Below are positions 9,270-21,466 of a stretch of 64,000 nucleotides of DNA, piece by piece (within the stretch, counting starts at the first letter, position 1; every line of letters begins with the position of its first letter). The notes beneath the pieces are model-generated. The model was not told the origin of the DNA. It saw nothing but the letters and a program-made list of their open reading frames with translations, and made no database searches. Made by a program: the position numbers and the translations under genes. Location: contig CAJQUN010000140.1 of the NCBI GenBank assembly GCA_907163345.1, positions 1,426,001-1,490,000 of the forward strand. Reading direction: 5' to 3'. The stretch comes from Haberlea rhodopensis. Taxonomy: Eukaryota; Streptophyta; Magnoliopsida; Lamiales; Gesneriaceae.

Positions 9270-12162
9270 TGTGAGGATGCATTCCTAATCAAGTGTTTAA
9301 TTATCACACAATGATTATTTATTTGTAAACAATGGAAGATTATTTAAAAAGTCCTACCAACAAGTGGCTCTAAAAATTTCGGCATGACCTCACCGCACGA
9401 GGGACATACAAAAAAAAATGAAAAGCACAATAATCATATCCCAGTACAGCAAGTAAATTCATAATATCATAGCATGCATCATAGGCACCCAGCACATAAT
9501 CCGCACTAAAATATTTACACCATACCATAGCATGCACAATAAGTCTCCAGCACACATTTCATACTCAAAATATTTACATAATACCATCAGTAGTAAAGAA
9601 ACATCAAATATTCACAAATAATCAAGGCTGGACGGAAATAAACTCCATTTACATAGTTATATTATCCAGGATACACCCAGGTATACTTAACTATCGTAGG
9701 ACTGGGATAGACAAAAGAAAACAACCTCAGGTAAGGCTTCCAGCGAGCATTCCCTTTTTGGGATCCTGGTCACCTGTAATACTTGTCATTGCCCACACAC
9801 AAAGACAACAACAGTCCCCTAGGCGGTAAGACTAAGCCCAATATGAAACTATCAAGTAATTACAACATGTATCTATAAAATGTGATATATGATGTAATGC
9901 GATGCAATGCAATGTAATGCGATGCATGAAAGGTACAAACCATCTCGGGATAGCAAAAGTCTGGAATCCAAGGAATATCTATCAAATATCTCAAGATACC
10001 AGAATATCGGAGTCCAAAGAAAGGTATCATCAATCAATATCAAGCTCGAGCAGGGCGACGACACGCTCGTCACTACGACATCTCTATCAATCGAGCCATC
10101 GGTCGTCCATCATCCCTCGTGTCTGGGCTACGTCGGTGCACTCGTCGCTACGGCATCTCTCAGCTCACTCTCTCCACCGAGCCATCGGCGTGCCTATCAT
10201 CCCCAAACACGCATCACGGATACCAATGAAAAGATATTGGTATCAACGAAAGAATCGGTATGATCAACATGACGTGCTCAATGTCCATGCGTGTCAATGC
10301 ATCATGCAATATCATAATCTCATATGATGCAACTCAATATGTCCAACGTGTATATCATACATCGATGTACATTTATTGAAAATGATGTGTGTTAACAAAA
10401 CATTTATTTTCACACATCGATATATCAACTATGAATGCTCATAATTCAATTAAAATCACATAGCCAAGTAATTTCACGTAAGTCACGAAAGTTCAGCAAA
10501 TCATGTATCAAATAATACAGATATCTATAGTATGTTACTGATCGCAACATACCTATTCTTAGTTGTCCAGTCTCGATATCTTCGATCCCATCAATGATTT
10601 CAGTATGGAATTTAATAAGATCTACACAATTTCAAATATTCGTTCAAGCATACTATGTCATTTAATTTGTTACAATCAAGTAATTAGAATCATCCTAATT
10701 CCAATTCGTATTCAATTTCCTTACATGTTTAAACCACATTCGCTAGCTTATTGATTTGATTCCCAAGTTCGTGTTCATATCATTTCAGTATTTTAAGAAA
10801 AAATCTTAGCTTCCTAATCAACTCTGGTGAAACCATAAAGCCAATCAATAGTTCAAAATTTAGTACTTTCCATTTCAATCACTTTCCATTTGCATTATTC
10901 AATATTATGAGTTTGAACTTGGCTATTACAGAAATTATATGAGTCCAGCACTGAAATCATCAATTAAACCACACATCGACTCAATCATGCTAAAACATGC
11001 ACCCACACATTCATTGTACTCGCACAAGCACCTTATAACGGTAGATTTCCAAACATGCATCATATTATCAAACATACACATCATATTTAATTTCTCCAAC
11101 ACTAGATTTCAAAATTCTTCTTAAAACACCAGCATTAAAACCGAGCTATTCCCCAACCAAAACAGTAACTAGAAAATATCGAACTCAATCCACAAGAACT
11201 GAAATTACATGTAGTCCCCCATTTCTAATTAATCAAGCTAAGACATGATTTAAGCAATTCACCCTTTCATGCATGAACATCGGTCGATAATTCCCAAACA
11301 TGCATCGACATTTTCGAACCGACAGTAGTAAATAATCCAAGAACTAACATCAACATTTACATTGAAGCCCAAAAGTTCGAACTAAAAGCTGGAAATTCAA
11401 ACTCACATCCCGTGAAAAGTAACCGCAACCTTGCACTTACGATTTTTGGCGACTCACGATGGCTGCAGGGGGCGGCGACTGAGGGAAACGTCAGTCGTGG
11501 TGAGGATGAGGTTTGCACAACAGAATTCGAATAATTCTAAGGTCAGAAAAATGAAATTGAACACAAAATGTGAAGAACCCTAAAACGCAACTCGTACCTT
11601 TCAAAGCAAAATCCGACGATCTCGCGGTGGTGCACAGCGATTGCCTGGTATGGAAATGAGCGCCAGGGAGAGAGGAACAAGATGGTAGGTCGGACGCATC
11701 CGAAGGTAGCCGGACGGTGGCGGGCGCATCGATTTTATGGTGAGTGGTTAGATGTCGCGCTGGGATACAACAGAGAGAAGAGGGAATCAGGTTTTAGTGC
11801 ATGTTTTTACATGTTTTAGTGTGTGCAGCGTAACAGAGCATACAAACACATTAATAGTTGTATTCCAGTCCGGTTATGTACATTGGAGTGCCGCCGGTAT
11901 ACTGATATATTAAATTTACAGTCAACAATTGGGATTTATACCCACTACTATAACACAAAATTTAATTCTTCATTTTAATATTTATTTTTAAAATATTATC
12001 GGAGCTTATTTTACCATTTCAAAAATTATCTCTTGTTCTGATTAAATTGTCAGTTGACATTCATATTGTCAATTTTACTTCTAATTAATTAATTCCAAAT
12101 TAATTATTGATTAATGCCCAAATCATATTTAATTATCATTAATAAATTCTCGGGGCCTTACA
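9270..12162 (-). repeat. 3' LTR of the decayed chromovirus
   Basis: The LTR is 2,893 bp; on the minus strand it starts TGTAAGGCCCCGAG and ends in ATCCTCACA. It contains GAGCCATCGG/TCGTCACTACGACATCTCT-type repeats at about 10050-10200, which recur in the LTR at 36418-38970. Confidence 0.75.
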
Positions 12163-12380
12163 CTTCTCCCCAACTTAAACAGATTTCATCCTCGAAATCA
12201 CAAACATAAATCCAACTCAGTGCTGAAAACAACATATGGATCAGAATACACGATAGGATATATTGAACACAATGGTATAAGTATATATCCTTACGATCCA
12301 ACAGACGAACAAGATGGTTAACAGGAATGATCCAACGCAATCTCATCAGGCTGAAAGACGTGATAGAATCAATAATATGG
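12163..12380 (-). other. PPT and 3' non-coding end of the decayed chromovirus
   Basis: Read on the minus strand, TTAAGTTGGGGAGAAG directly precedes the LTR start TGTAAGG. This is the usual chromovirus PPT form. The frame upstream holds only degraded remnants of the integrase C-terminal/chromodomain region. Confidence 0.6.
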
Positions 12381-12716
12381 TCACAACGAGCAACATGAAG
12401 AAAGATACATCGCGAGTGACCGATAAAGCCGGTGGCAATGCCAATATATATGCAAGATTTCCAATTCGATCTCGGATCTTGCACAACCAATGTAACAAGG
12501 TGATGGTTTATCTCGCATGCCAAAATGATTAGTATCTATAAGGGAGAAATTTTCCAGAAGTACACGATCTCCTAACTGAAATTCTATGGGTCGACTTCGT
12601 TTAAAAGCATAACTTGCTTCCGATCCTGGGCAGCCATCATCCGCTATCTGAACAACTAAAATCTTACCATTCGTTTCTCGTTTTATATCAGGTCCAGTCA
12701 ACTGGTTTTTCACCAA
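12381..12716 (-). pseudogene. pol: Chromovirus integrase C-terminal fragment
   Basis: A 111-codon relic holds the Ty3 integrase C-terminal GPY/F-type region. The segment RSRPIEFQLGDRVLL, then FGMRDKPSPCYIG, matches the chromovirus pattern RRPLEFQxGDxVFL...GKLSPRFIGPF; a closely similar sequence is in the element at 41595-49453. The reading frame then drifts into nonsense and the chromodomain that should follow is not readable. It is a piece of the decayed chromovirus at 9270-18443, close to its PPT. No function is expected. Confidence 0.65.
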
Positions 12717-13336
12717 TTTCTTTCCAGGCTAGAGGCGATCTTCAACGTCTCTCCTAAAAGGTTTCAAAAGATGTCGAACCTAAGCTTGTTTGGTAGTTAT
12801 CAATATAGGAACTTTGATTAACGACAAAGCTTCATGCCCTCCAAAGTTAATAATCATTCGCCACAGTACGTAACATATCCTCGATAAACAACAAAGTCAT
12901 ATTCGTATAAGGATAAGTCCGCTCGTAAGGAAAGAAAAGTGCAGACTTAGGAAGTAGATCACTAATATCCAAACAGCATCACAATCTCTGGGTGATCGAG
13001 GAATACGGGTCACAAAATCCATAGCCACATGTTCTCAATCCCATTGGGGACTTTTGACTCCATGAAGTAACCCTCCGAGTTTCATTCATTTGGTTTAAAC
13101 CTGTTGACAACCTCAACATTTTACAATACATCAGTATCATCTTATCTCATATATCTCCATCAGAACTGAGGTCTCAGAGTCATAGGCATCTGAGGTCTCA
13201 GAGTCATACGCATCTTTCGTCTTCAGTGAAGATAGTGTCTTTACAGTCATGAAATTCACGAATAATGACAGAGGTCAAATCATAATTATCATGAGCAACT
13301 TATCAAACATTAAGTCGTAAAGGACTATCAGAATAC
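12717..13336 (-). other. Degraded chromovirus pol interior
   Basis: No open frame is present. By position this should be integrase core. An 18-bp direct repeat (GAGGTCTCAGAGTCATA) occurs twice near 13165-13215. Confidence 0.45.
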
Positions 13337-14716
13337 TGATGTGACTAGAAATAGACACATCTATTGCGCTTAATTGTATATATTTTGATGGATAAATTGA
13401 TACATATGCTACCTATTTGTATATTTGTGTAAATGTAGGAAAAGGTGAAGAAATCAAGCTAAAATGATGAAAGAATGAGTAAAGTTGAAGAAAAGAGAAA
13501 AAATCGGAATCCAAGACACATGTTGCTCATTTCTCCTCAAATTTCTATATGTTCGAGCCACGTTTTGGAAATGTGGTCCATATAAACGTTGTAGAACTTT
13601 GAGTTATCTTCGCGTGGACAGCTGACTCGTCGAATTCGGAGTTCGTATGTGAAAGTTATGGCTAAAATACGAAACTCGCCAGAAAAATTGATGACATGCG
13701 TAATTACGCCATTATTAGGCGTAATTACGCCACTGCTACGGCATGTGTAGGCGTAGCTACGCCATTCTACGCGTATTTACGCCAGAAGAGTTTTGGAAAG
13801 TGTAAAAACTTGATTTCTTTCCTTCCCACATGGATTCTAACCTACTCCATCAGCCTTCCTATACATATATGGACGAAAATCAGACTAAAGATCATCTAGA
13901 TAGTTAGGGTAGAGTAGTTTTAGGATAGTTTTACAATTTTTCTTTCAATTTTGTTGAAGACAGCTATGAAGATCGAAGCGAAGGCGGGATTGACACCTCG
14001 ACGAGCGGAGATCGGATTAGTTTTATTTCCCTTGTTTTTATTTATAGTTTTGTTTTAATTATGTGTAGCTAGTTTTAATTCTTGGTTGAGGAAGACAAAT
14101 CCTTCGATTTTATTTCTCTTGGGGAGATTCCTAACGCTAAATTAGATATCAAATACGGAATCGTTTGATCCCTCTAATTTACGAAGCAACTAAGATTGAT
14201 AATTGCATGTTGTTGGTGTTATTAAATTCTTAGGAAAAACGATTGGATGATGAATTCTAACGGCTGTAGTTTTTATTGATTAGATTCATCAAAACTTACT
14301 AGTTTTGAAACTATCATTGATTTAATCTTAACGGCTGTAGTTTTGGTTAAAGATTTGATAAGAGTTGAATTGAATGCTGTTTTCTATTTGACTACAATTA
14401 AGGTAAGGGAGGAATTAGATTTCCAATTTATGAATATTCAAGTAAAATTGAGTTTTTTTGTGAATCGATGAAATAGATGATAAAATCCAAGGTAGAGTCG
14501 ACCGATACCAAGAATCGTTTTCATTAGTTTAATCTTTAGTTTTAATTTTAATTAGTATAATTCATTCACAACCCCATCTTTTATTGTTTTGATTTTCATT
14601 AACACAAAGATTCACACCTCCTCGTGGGATCGATCCCTACTCACGTTACTACATTATTGTTATCAATCTTGAGGATTGAGTGGGGTTAATTTGGGCGTAC
14701 ACGATAAACGCTACCA
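13337..14716 (+). repeat. Athila-type solo LTR
   Basis: The LTR is 1,380 bp, starts TGATGTGACTAG and ends AACGCTACCA. It is flanked on both sides by the 5-bp duplication AATAC (13332-13336 and 14717-14721). The termini match the LTRs of the Athila-type element at 25154-32044. The middle (about 13495-13690) instead matches the LTR at 57736-59387. It contains a GGCG-N6-CGCC dyad array at 13697-13783 and two TAACGGCTGTAG motifs. The exact TSD with no internal region shows LTR-LTR recombination after insertion. Confidence 0.9.
13697..13783. repeat. Four-dyad GGCGTAATTACGCC-type array in solo LTR
   Basis: Dyad centres are at about 13703, 13724, 13756 and 13776, spaced 21, 32 and 20 bp. Forms are TGCGTAATTACGCC, GGCGTAATTACGCC, GGCGTAGCTACGCC and CGCGTATTTACGCC. 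Confidence 0.85.
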
Positions 14717-17240
14717 AATACGTTTGAAACGAGATAGATGTCCTAATGATACAAATTCTTAAGATTTCTGAGTTTGAACATCATTTCGTTAGGTTAATAT
14801 GATGTTTAGAATAAATTCCGACTCAACTTGAAATGCTGAGAGAATGATAGAATTTCTGGTATGAGTGAACAATCCGTCAAATGTATAAATATCAGCATGC
14901 ACTTGGTGCTACGAACATAAGCTAGAACAGACTCATGGACTTTACGACTGAGGGCAATCGTAGCAACATTTGAGTTTCACCATCGTAATCCTTCAAAAGA
15001 TTTATCAACCTGCATTGCCTCGTATCTGATCGGAATAGATATTTTAAGTTCTTATGGTCCGAATAAAAATAAATTTCCCCCGTATAAATAATGACGTCAA
15101 ATTTTTAAAACAAAACATTTTTACCAGTTCAAAACTATATATAGGGTCTCAAGAAAACAAATTTCATACTCATCTGACCAAATACATTTTCAACTTTTCT
15201 GTGTCAGTTGAATAATAGGTTTAGCCATTTTTCAAAAATAAAATCTTTCGATAAATCGACATTTGAAATACCGCTAAACCATAAAACATCGGACCTCATG
15301 AACATTGGTAGGTCTTCGCTAGTTTAACACTACTTCGACTTTGGTTGAATCAACAGAAATGCTACGCCGGGAAATGACATGGCCCAAGAGTATCACTTCG
15401 ATCATCCAAAAATTTCCACTTGGATAGCTTGGCATACAAAATCATTTCCTAATAGGAAACTGAGATATCGATTTCAGCTCTGTCCTATTTTCTTTGATGT
15501 CAGAAGGAATGACAAACACAGACTATGTGGTTAGTCAATGGACCAAAATTACGTTCCTCTGATTAGAGAAATATCTGACTCGATTGAGTTAATCGTACAA
15601 GAGATGTGAAATTTTCATATTCTTCCCTATCGATGGGAAAGGTCAATCCCGCTAAATAACTTGATAGAAAGATTACCATATCGTGTAATCCATATTCAGG
15701 CTGGATGGATTGATCAAAATTATTTCACGTATGGAATTTGAGATATTCGTTTCGGATATTCAACACAGTCTATTTTCATCGCGAAAGACTTTACAATTCG
15801 ATCAAGAATTTGTCAAAGGATTCGACTCATCAAGTCATGAAATATCAAGAATTAGAAGTCTCGTACAAACAAGATAGATTAACTGCATATCGTGGCTTGG
15901 ATTGACCCCTGAGACTATTCAAAGTGCAGATCTTCTCGTAGACGTACAGAAATGTCCGAAGTAGATCATTATCATAAGACAATCAATTAGTCAATTGGTC
16001 TAAATTCAATAGTGAGTCAAGGTCTCTTTACCGATATGCTTACAAATCTTCATTAGAAGTATCTTCGAAAGTTCTACCAATTTAAATTGTTTCTCAAAAC
16101 TTTACCACAAATGCACAGAGTCTAAACCGAGTTAATATTCAGGTCCATGCATATTATATTCTGTAATATACCCAAACTTATCACTTCAGTTAACCTGAGA
16201 TCCATAAAAGTTCCGAGCACAGTTTCGTGTCCAACACTGCATCTGTGTGACCTCCAGGTCTGGGTCTATATCACTTATCAATTTTCAGAAATTTAAACTT
16301 TGCTTGAAACACAGTTTATGATACATTTACGCAAAGTTCGTATATAATCATTTCATTAATGGTTTTGGAATATATTGCACCATTTTTAGCATTTATTTAA
16401 TTATTTTGCGTCTGGTTCAAATCATGTCTGGATGTCCATCGGTACATTATCTTATTGTGTGTGTTGATGAGTCGCAGCATTTATGTTTTATCTATGTTAT
16501 TAACAAATAACAACTTAAAGGCTCAATCCTTTCTTAGAATTAAAAGTTTGAATAACTTATAAGCTAATTCATTACTCCATTAACATCGAACTCCTTAATA
16601 CCCAATAATCTTCTGTATGTTCGATCATACATCAAAATAGTCATATCATCATTAAATTTCATTTCAAAATTTCATTCTTTTAACTTTTTGTAAAAATTAT
16701 CATACTCAAATCTCATTCCGATATAGTCATATCTCATTCTGTTCCAGCATCTCAATGCCGAAATCTAAATGGCTCTATGTACTGGAGATATCTCAATCAC
16801 ATCCAATGATTCTCATTTCAATTACCTCATAATTCAATTGATAATGTTATTCTCAACAGGTTCCAGAGCAATTTCATTGCTCAAAGACATCTTACTTATT
16901 AAAATTGTGTAAAACAGTTGGAATGCCTCATATGATATGCATACTCTCCATTTATTCAATCTAATGCAATATTCATTCAATAATGACAGGTTTCATAGGT
17001 GTTCGACTGTACACTATTTCCCTACTAAGTTTTATCAAACATGTGTATCGATATCGTGATCAATATCAATACGACTCGACTATGCATACTCAAATATGAA
17101 TCACATATCAACATCAACTATTTCACTCTAATTCATGTAAGAGCAATTAGGTCAAATAAGTTTCAAACACATACGCACATGTTCATTCGTGCCTATTCAA
17201 AGTGTACACAAGACTCAAGACTAGAGCATTCCCAGTTTAT
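14717..17240 (-). pseudogene. pol: Stop-ridden chromovirus gag-pol interior with RT thumb and RNase H traces
   Basis: No frame is open for long, but minus-strand translation is readable in patches. At about 15270-15440 the text LYAKLSKWKF...LGHVIS...SVDSTKVEVV...RRPTN is the Ty3 RT thumb, normally LYAKxSKCEFW...FLGHVxSxxGIxVDPxKVEA. At about 14940-15090 SDHKNLKYLF and LLKDYDGE are the RNase H end (normally TDHKNLKYIF, LxLLKDYDxE). The order fits the minus-strand element. The many stops and indels mark it as one of the oldest layers. I found no readable gag between 15800 and 17240. Confidence 0.6.
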
Positions 17241-17252
17241 GCTCCGATACCG
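17241..17252 (-). other. Mutated initiator-Met tRNA primer binding site
   Basis: The minus strand reads CGGTATCGGAGC, two transitions away from TGGTATCAGAGC, the iMet-tRNA complement. It lies 2 bp from the 5' LTR end. Confidence 0.65.
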
Positions 17253-17254
17253 AC

Positions 17255-18443
17255 TGTGAGGATCCGTTCCTAATCATGTGTTTAATCATCACACAATGAT
17301 TATTAGCTGAATCACCTTATAACGGTAGATTTCCAAACATGCATCATATTATCAAACATACACATCATCTTTAATTTCTCCAACACTAGATTTCAAAATT
17401 CTTCTTAAAACACCAGCATGAAAATCGAGCCATTCCCCCACCAAAACAGTAACGAGAAAATATCGAACTCAATCCACAAGCACTGAAATTACATGTAGTT
17501 CCCCCATTTCTAATTAATCAAGCTAAAACATGATTTAAGCAATTCACCCTTTCATACATGAACATCGATCGATAATTCCCAAACATGCATCGACACTTTT
17601 GAACCAACAGTAGTGAATAATCCAAGAACTAACATCAACATTTACATTGAAGCCCAAAATTTCGAACTAAAAGCTGGAAATTCGAACTCACATCGCGTGA
17701 ACAGTAACTGCAACCTTGCATGCACGATTTCCGGTGACTCACGGTGGTTGCAGGGGCGGCGACTGGAGGGAAACGTTGGTCGTGGTGAGGATGAGGTTTC
17801 GCACAACAGAATTTGAGCAATTCTAAGTAAAAATGAAATTGAACAAAAAACGTGAAGAACCCTAAAATGCAACTCGTACATTTCAAAGCAAAATCCGATG
17901 ATCTTGCGGCGGTGCACGGTGATTACCTGGTATGGAAATTAGCGCCGGAGAGAGAGGAACACGGTGGTAGGTTGGACGCATCAGAAGGTGGCTGGACGGT
18001 GGCGAGTGCATCGGTTTTATGGTGAGTGGTCAGATGTCGCGCTGGGATACATCAGAGAGAAGAGGGAATCAGGTTTTAGTGCATGTTTTTACATGTTTTA
18101 GTGTGTGCAGTGTAAAAGAGCATACAAACACATTAATAGTTGTATTCCAGTCCGATTATGTACATCGGAGTATCGTCAGTGTACTGATATATTAAGTTTA
18201 CAGTCAACAATTGGGATTTGTACCCACTACTATAACACAAAATTTAATTCTTCATTTTAATAATTTGTTTTTAAAATAATTGGAGCTAAGTTTACCATTT
18301 CAAAATTTATCTCTTGTTCCGATTAAATTGTCAGTTGACATTCATATTGTCAATTGTACTTCTAATTAATTAATTCTAAATTAATTATTGATTAATGTCC
18401 AAATCATATTTAATTATCATTAATAAATTCTCGGGGCCTTACA
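17255..18443 (-). repeat. 5' LTR of the decayed chromovirus (internally deleted)
   Basis: The LTR is 1,189 bp. It matches both ends of the 9270-12162 LTR but lacks about 1.7 kb: the text jumps from ACAATGATTATTA to CACCTTATAACGG, which are 9315 and 11030 in the long copy. Confidence 0.78.
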
Positions 18444-20140
18444 CTTGCACTCCAAGTCTTTGCTTAAAACATCGAGCCATGTCTTCTTCGATCGTCCTAT
18501 CGCTCTTCGATCGTCCTCTCGCTCTCCTGAACTGACCGAAATCCATGGTCTCCACTCGACGTACAGGTGGACTGATGGGCCTATATCTAACATGACCAAA
18601 CCAATAAAAGCGGCTTTCTTGCATCTCCATTTCTATACAAGCTACACATACTTCAGCTCAAATATCTTTGTTCCTTATTTTATCTCTTCTGATCTTACCG
18701 CACATCTAACAACATCTAACAAAGCATACACATATCTGTCACACTCATATTTTGGATGTGATTCCTTTTGGGTACCCAGCATTCCATCTCATACAACATT
18801 GTGGGTCTAACGACGGTTCTATAAAACTTTCCCTTCAATTTCAGAGGGAAATTACTGATCGCATAGAACTCCAGTGATGTTTCTCCATTTCAATCAGCCA
18901 TCCTGGATCATATGGTTAACGTCACTCTCAATCTCTCCATCCTTTTGGATAACTGAACCTAGGTATCGAAACTTGCTGCTCATCGATACCTCTTGGCCAC
19001 CGAGTGCTACAATACCGAAGTCCCGAAAGGTACGACAACTAAATCTGCACTCCATATATACCATTTTAGACCTACTTAATTTAAAAGCATTTGATTCAAC
19101 ATCTCTCCATAGCTCCAATTTGGCATTTACCACTTCCATTGTCTCGTCGATTAACACAACATCGTCAGCAAATGTTCCAAGGTAATTCAATCTGTATGTC
19201 TTTTGTTATCTCATCCATCACTATGGCGAACAGGAAATGACTCAACACAGACCCTTGGTGCAATCCAATAGTGATGGAGAACTCATTGTCACCCCAATGG
19301 ACATTTTCACATTGGATGCTACTTCGTCGTACATGTCCTTGATTATATTGACATACTTGATGTGAACTTTTTCTTCATCAAAGCCCACAATAATATCTTC
19401 CTTGGGACTTTATCGTAGGCCTTCTCTAAAGATCATATGCAAATTTTTACTATTCTCATGATAGCGCTCAACAAGTTGACAAAGTAAATGGATAGCTTTA
19501 GTAGTTGACCGTCCTGGCATGAACCCAAATTGGTTCCCCGATATCTGAATCTCCCTCCTTCAACGACATTCAATTATCCTCTCCCAAAGCTTCATTGTGT
19601 GACACATGAGTTTTATACAACGATAGTTGGTGCAACTCTGAATGTTACCCTTGTTCTTATAGATAGGGATGAAAGTACTCTTTCTCCACTCATTTGGAAT
19701 TTTGTTACTCCTCCAATTCTTGTTAATAGATCTGTTAGCCACTTTATCCCTGTCGGTCCTAAACATTTTCACACTTCAGTAGGGATTCCATCAGGACTAA
19801 TTGTTCTTCGTGCTTTCACTTTGTTCAAATCTTCTTAACCTTAGATCTCTAATTCTGAGAGTAAACTCACGTTTTATAGCATGTTGATGGATGTTAAGAT
19901 CACCTAAATCTTGGTTAAGGCCACCATTGAACAAGCTGTTAAAATAATTGTTCCATATTGTTTTGATATCTTCATCTCTAACCAAGACTTTATGTTCTCA
20001 TCTTGTATGCATTTAACTGCACATAAGTCTCTTGTCTTCCTCTCCCCCGGTCGGGCAATCCCGTAGATATCTTTTTCTGCCTCCTTGTCGTCCAATTTAT
20101 CGTACACTTCTTTGTAGACTTTAGATCTAGCATCTCAAAT
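18444..20140 (-). pseudogene. RTE-like LINE reverse transcriptase, fragmented
   Basis: This is the RT region of a non-LTR retrotransposon read right to left. At 20107-19797 are KLDDKEAEKDIYGIAR, ERKTRDL and EDIKTIWNNYFNSLFN, upstream of the catalytic fold. At 19772-19560 are EWRKSTFIPIYKNKG and NYRCIKLMCHTMKLWERII, RT fingers and palm. At 19190-18894 is FADDVVLID, with the catalytic FADD, then LGSVIQKDGEI. At 18630-18439 is the C-terminal FYWFGHVRYRP...RVETMDF motif. The pieces are in different frames, so it is dead. The wording is characteristic of plant RTE-clade LINEs, which prime reverse transcription at nicked target DNA. Confidence 0.82.
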
Positions 20141-21280
20141 TGTAACACCAGTAAATATTAAGAAAAATTGTAACATCCGTAAATATTAATAAAAAGTAAT
20201 AAAGAATTGAAATTACTAAAGAAATAATGCAATCAACTAGAAGTATGATAGAATCGATAATTATATGAATTTATGTATAGATTGAGGTGGTAAAATAATT
20301 AAGTGATATTGGGAATTAATTAATATATAGATTATATGAGTGGGACATAATATGAAATTAAATAGGTGCTTATCTTTAAACAAATTTAGCTGACGAGATG
20401 TTCCCTTAACCAAGGGCTGGATTGAATTTAAGTTGCTCTTAATAGATTGTTGGATTAAGTTTCTGTTGTTTCTTTCAATTTTGCTTGAAGGAATCCACTT
20501 TGGTTTATGGATTTTCTTGCTTCATGATTTCGATTTTAACTAAAGACCAGACTATAAGACCAGTGGATGACATATCTGGTCTGATGATGGTGAATGCATT
20601 GCGATGCATTTCACATAGAGATGATGAGACGATATAATGCATTGCGATCCATTTGATATAAAAATGATGAAACAATATAAATTGGCATTGAATGTTGCTT
20701 TTTGTATAGTCTATTATGGTGTTTTTTGTTTGACAGGATAATTATATTGTTGTCTTGTTTGGCAAGAATAGGTCCGAGGTAACGGAACAATGTATTGTTA
20801 TTTGTTAAAGTGTTGGCTATTTTCATGAGATGTTTACGATCTTTATAGTTTTTGTTGGTATTTTGATAAGAATGTAGGGGCGTTAGCTCACCATTTTATG
20901 GATTTTGTTTTTCAGGCAACATGACAGGTACTATTGGACTGGAGACTTGTGTTCTGTTTGTGAGTTTGTTATTGGGAAGTATTTATTTTCGCAATAGTGG
21001 GCCTCTCATCATTTGCTTATGATTGTGATGTTGGATTATGATATTTATAATTGAGATGTTGTTCGTTTGTTGTTTGATTTTAGTATATTCCGGCTCAAGT
21101 ATATTTTATAAATCATCATGTGGTCAGTCTTTATTTTAGAGGGCCCCAGTGTGTCTGATTAAGATTTAACATTTATTTTAAAACGAAAATTTTTAGTCCG
21201 AAATATTATTGGTTGATTATTGATCAGGATTAAATGCATTAATTGCATGCTAATGTGAAGTTAACTCGAGAGGCCTTACA
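20141..21280 (+). repeat. LTR-like insertion within the LINE
   Basis: About 1.14 kb of non-LINE DNA starts TGTAACACC, with a second near-copy of that start (TGTAACATCC) 28 bp later, and ends GAGGCCTTACA. LINE coding resumes on both sides. The TGTAA...TTACA ends and AT-rich body suggest a solo chromovirus-like LTR. I could not find a clear TSD, and the strand is uncertain. Confidence 0.5.
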
Positions 21281-21466
21281 TTGAACCGTTGTCTTCGCTT
21301 CTTTTTTGGCAAGCTTATACATTTCGAGGGTTGCCCCATTGTTGTTCTACTTCAGCTTTCTGTAAGCATTCCTGTTGATTCTGATAGCCTTCTTTACGTC
21401 TTCATTCCACCATGATGCATCCTTACCTAGTGGAGCATATCCTCTTTGTTAGGATCGGAAGGGAGT
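21281..21466 (-). pseudogene. RTE-like LINE fragment upstream of RT
   Basis: Minus-strand translation gives DASWWNEDVKKAIRINRNAYRKLK, a stop, then TLEMYKLAKKEAK. This matches the linker between endonuclease and RT in plant RTE LINEs (WWNEEVQ...KxARKExK). It continues the fragment at 18444-20140 across the LTR-like insertion. Its 5' end is cut by the Sirevirus LTR at 21467, so the endonuclease domain is not in the window. Confidence 0.7.

Larger units (their letters stand above)
9270..18443 (-). mobile_element. Decayed Ty3 chromovirus-type retrotransposon inserted in the LINE
   Basis: The two LTRs are 9270-12162 (3') and 17255-18443 (5'). A PPT-like CAACTTAAAC/CTTCTCCCC complement adjoins the 3' LTR and a mutated iMet PBS adjoins the 5' LTR, so the element runs on the minus strand. 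Flanks are CTTGT and CTTGC, a 4/5 matching duplication. Pol survives as stop-ridden fragments of RT thumb, RNase H and integrase C-terminus. An Athila-type solo LTR interrupts it at 13337-14716. The unequal LTR lengths come from an internal deletion in the 5' copy. Confidence 0.78.

Noticed and set aside
20141..21280. Host intron or gene between LINE pieces
   Set aside because: LINE coding continues on both sides and the TGTAA...TTACA ends look like an LTR. No exon-like frame is present.
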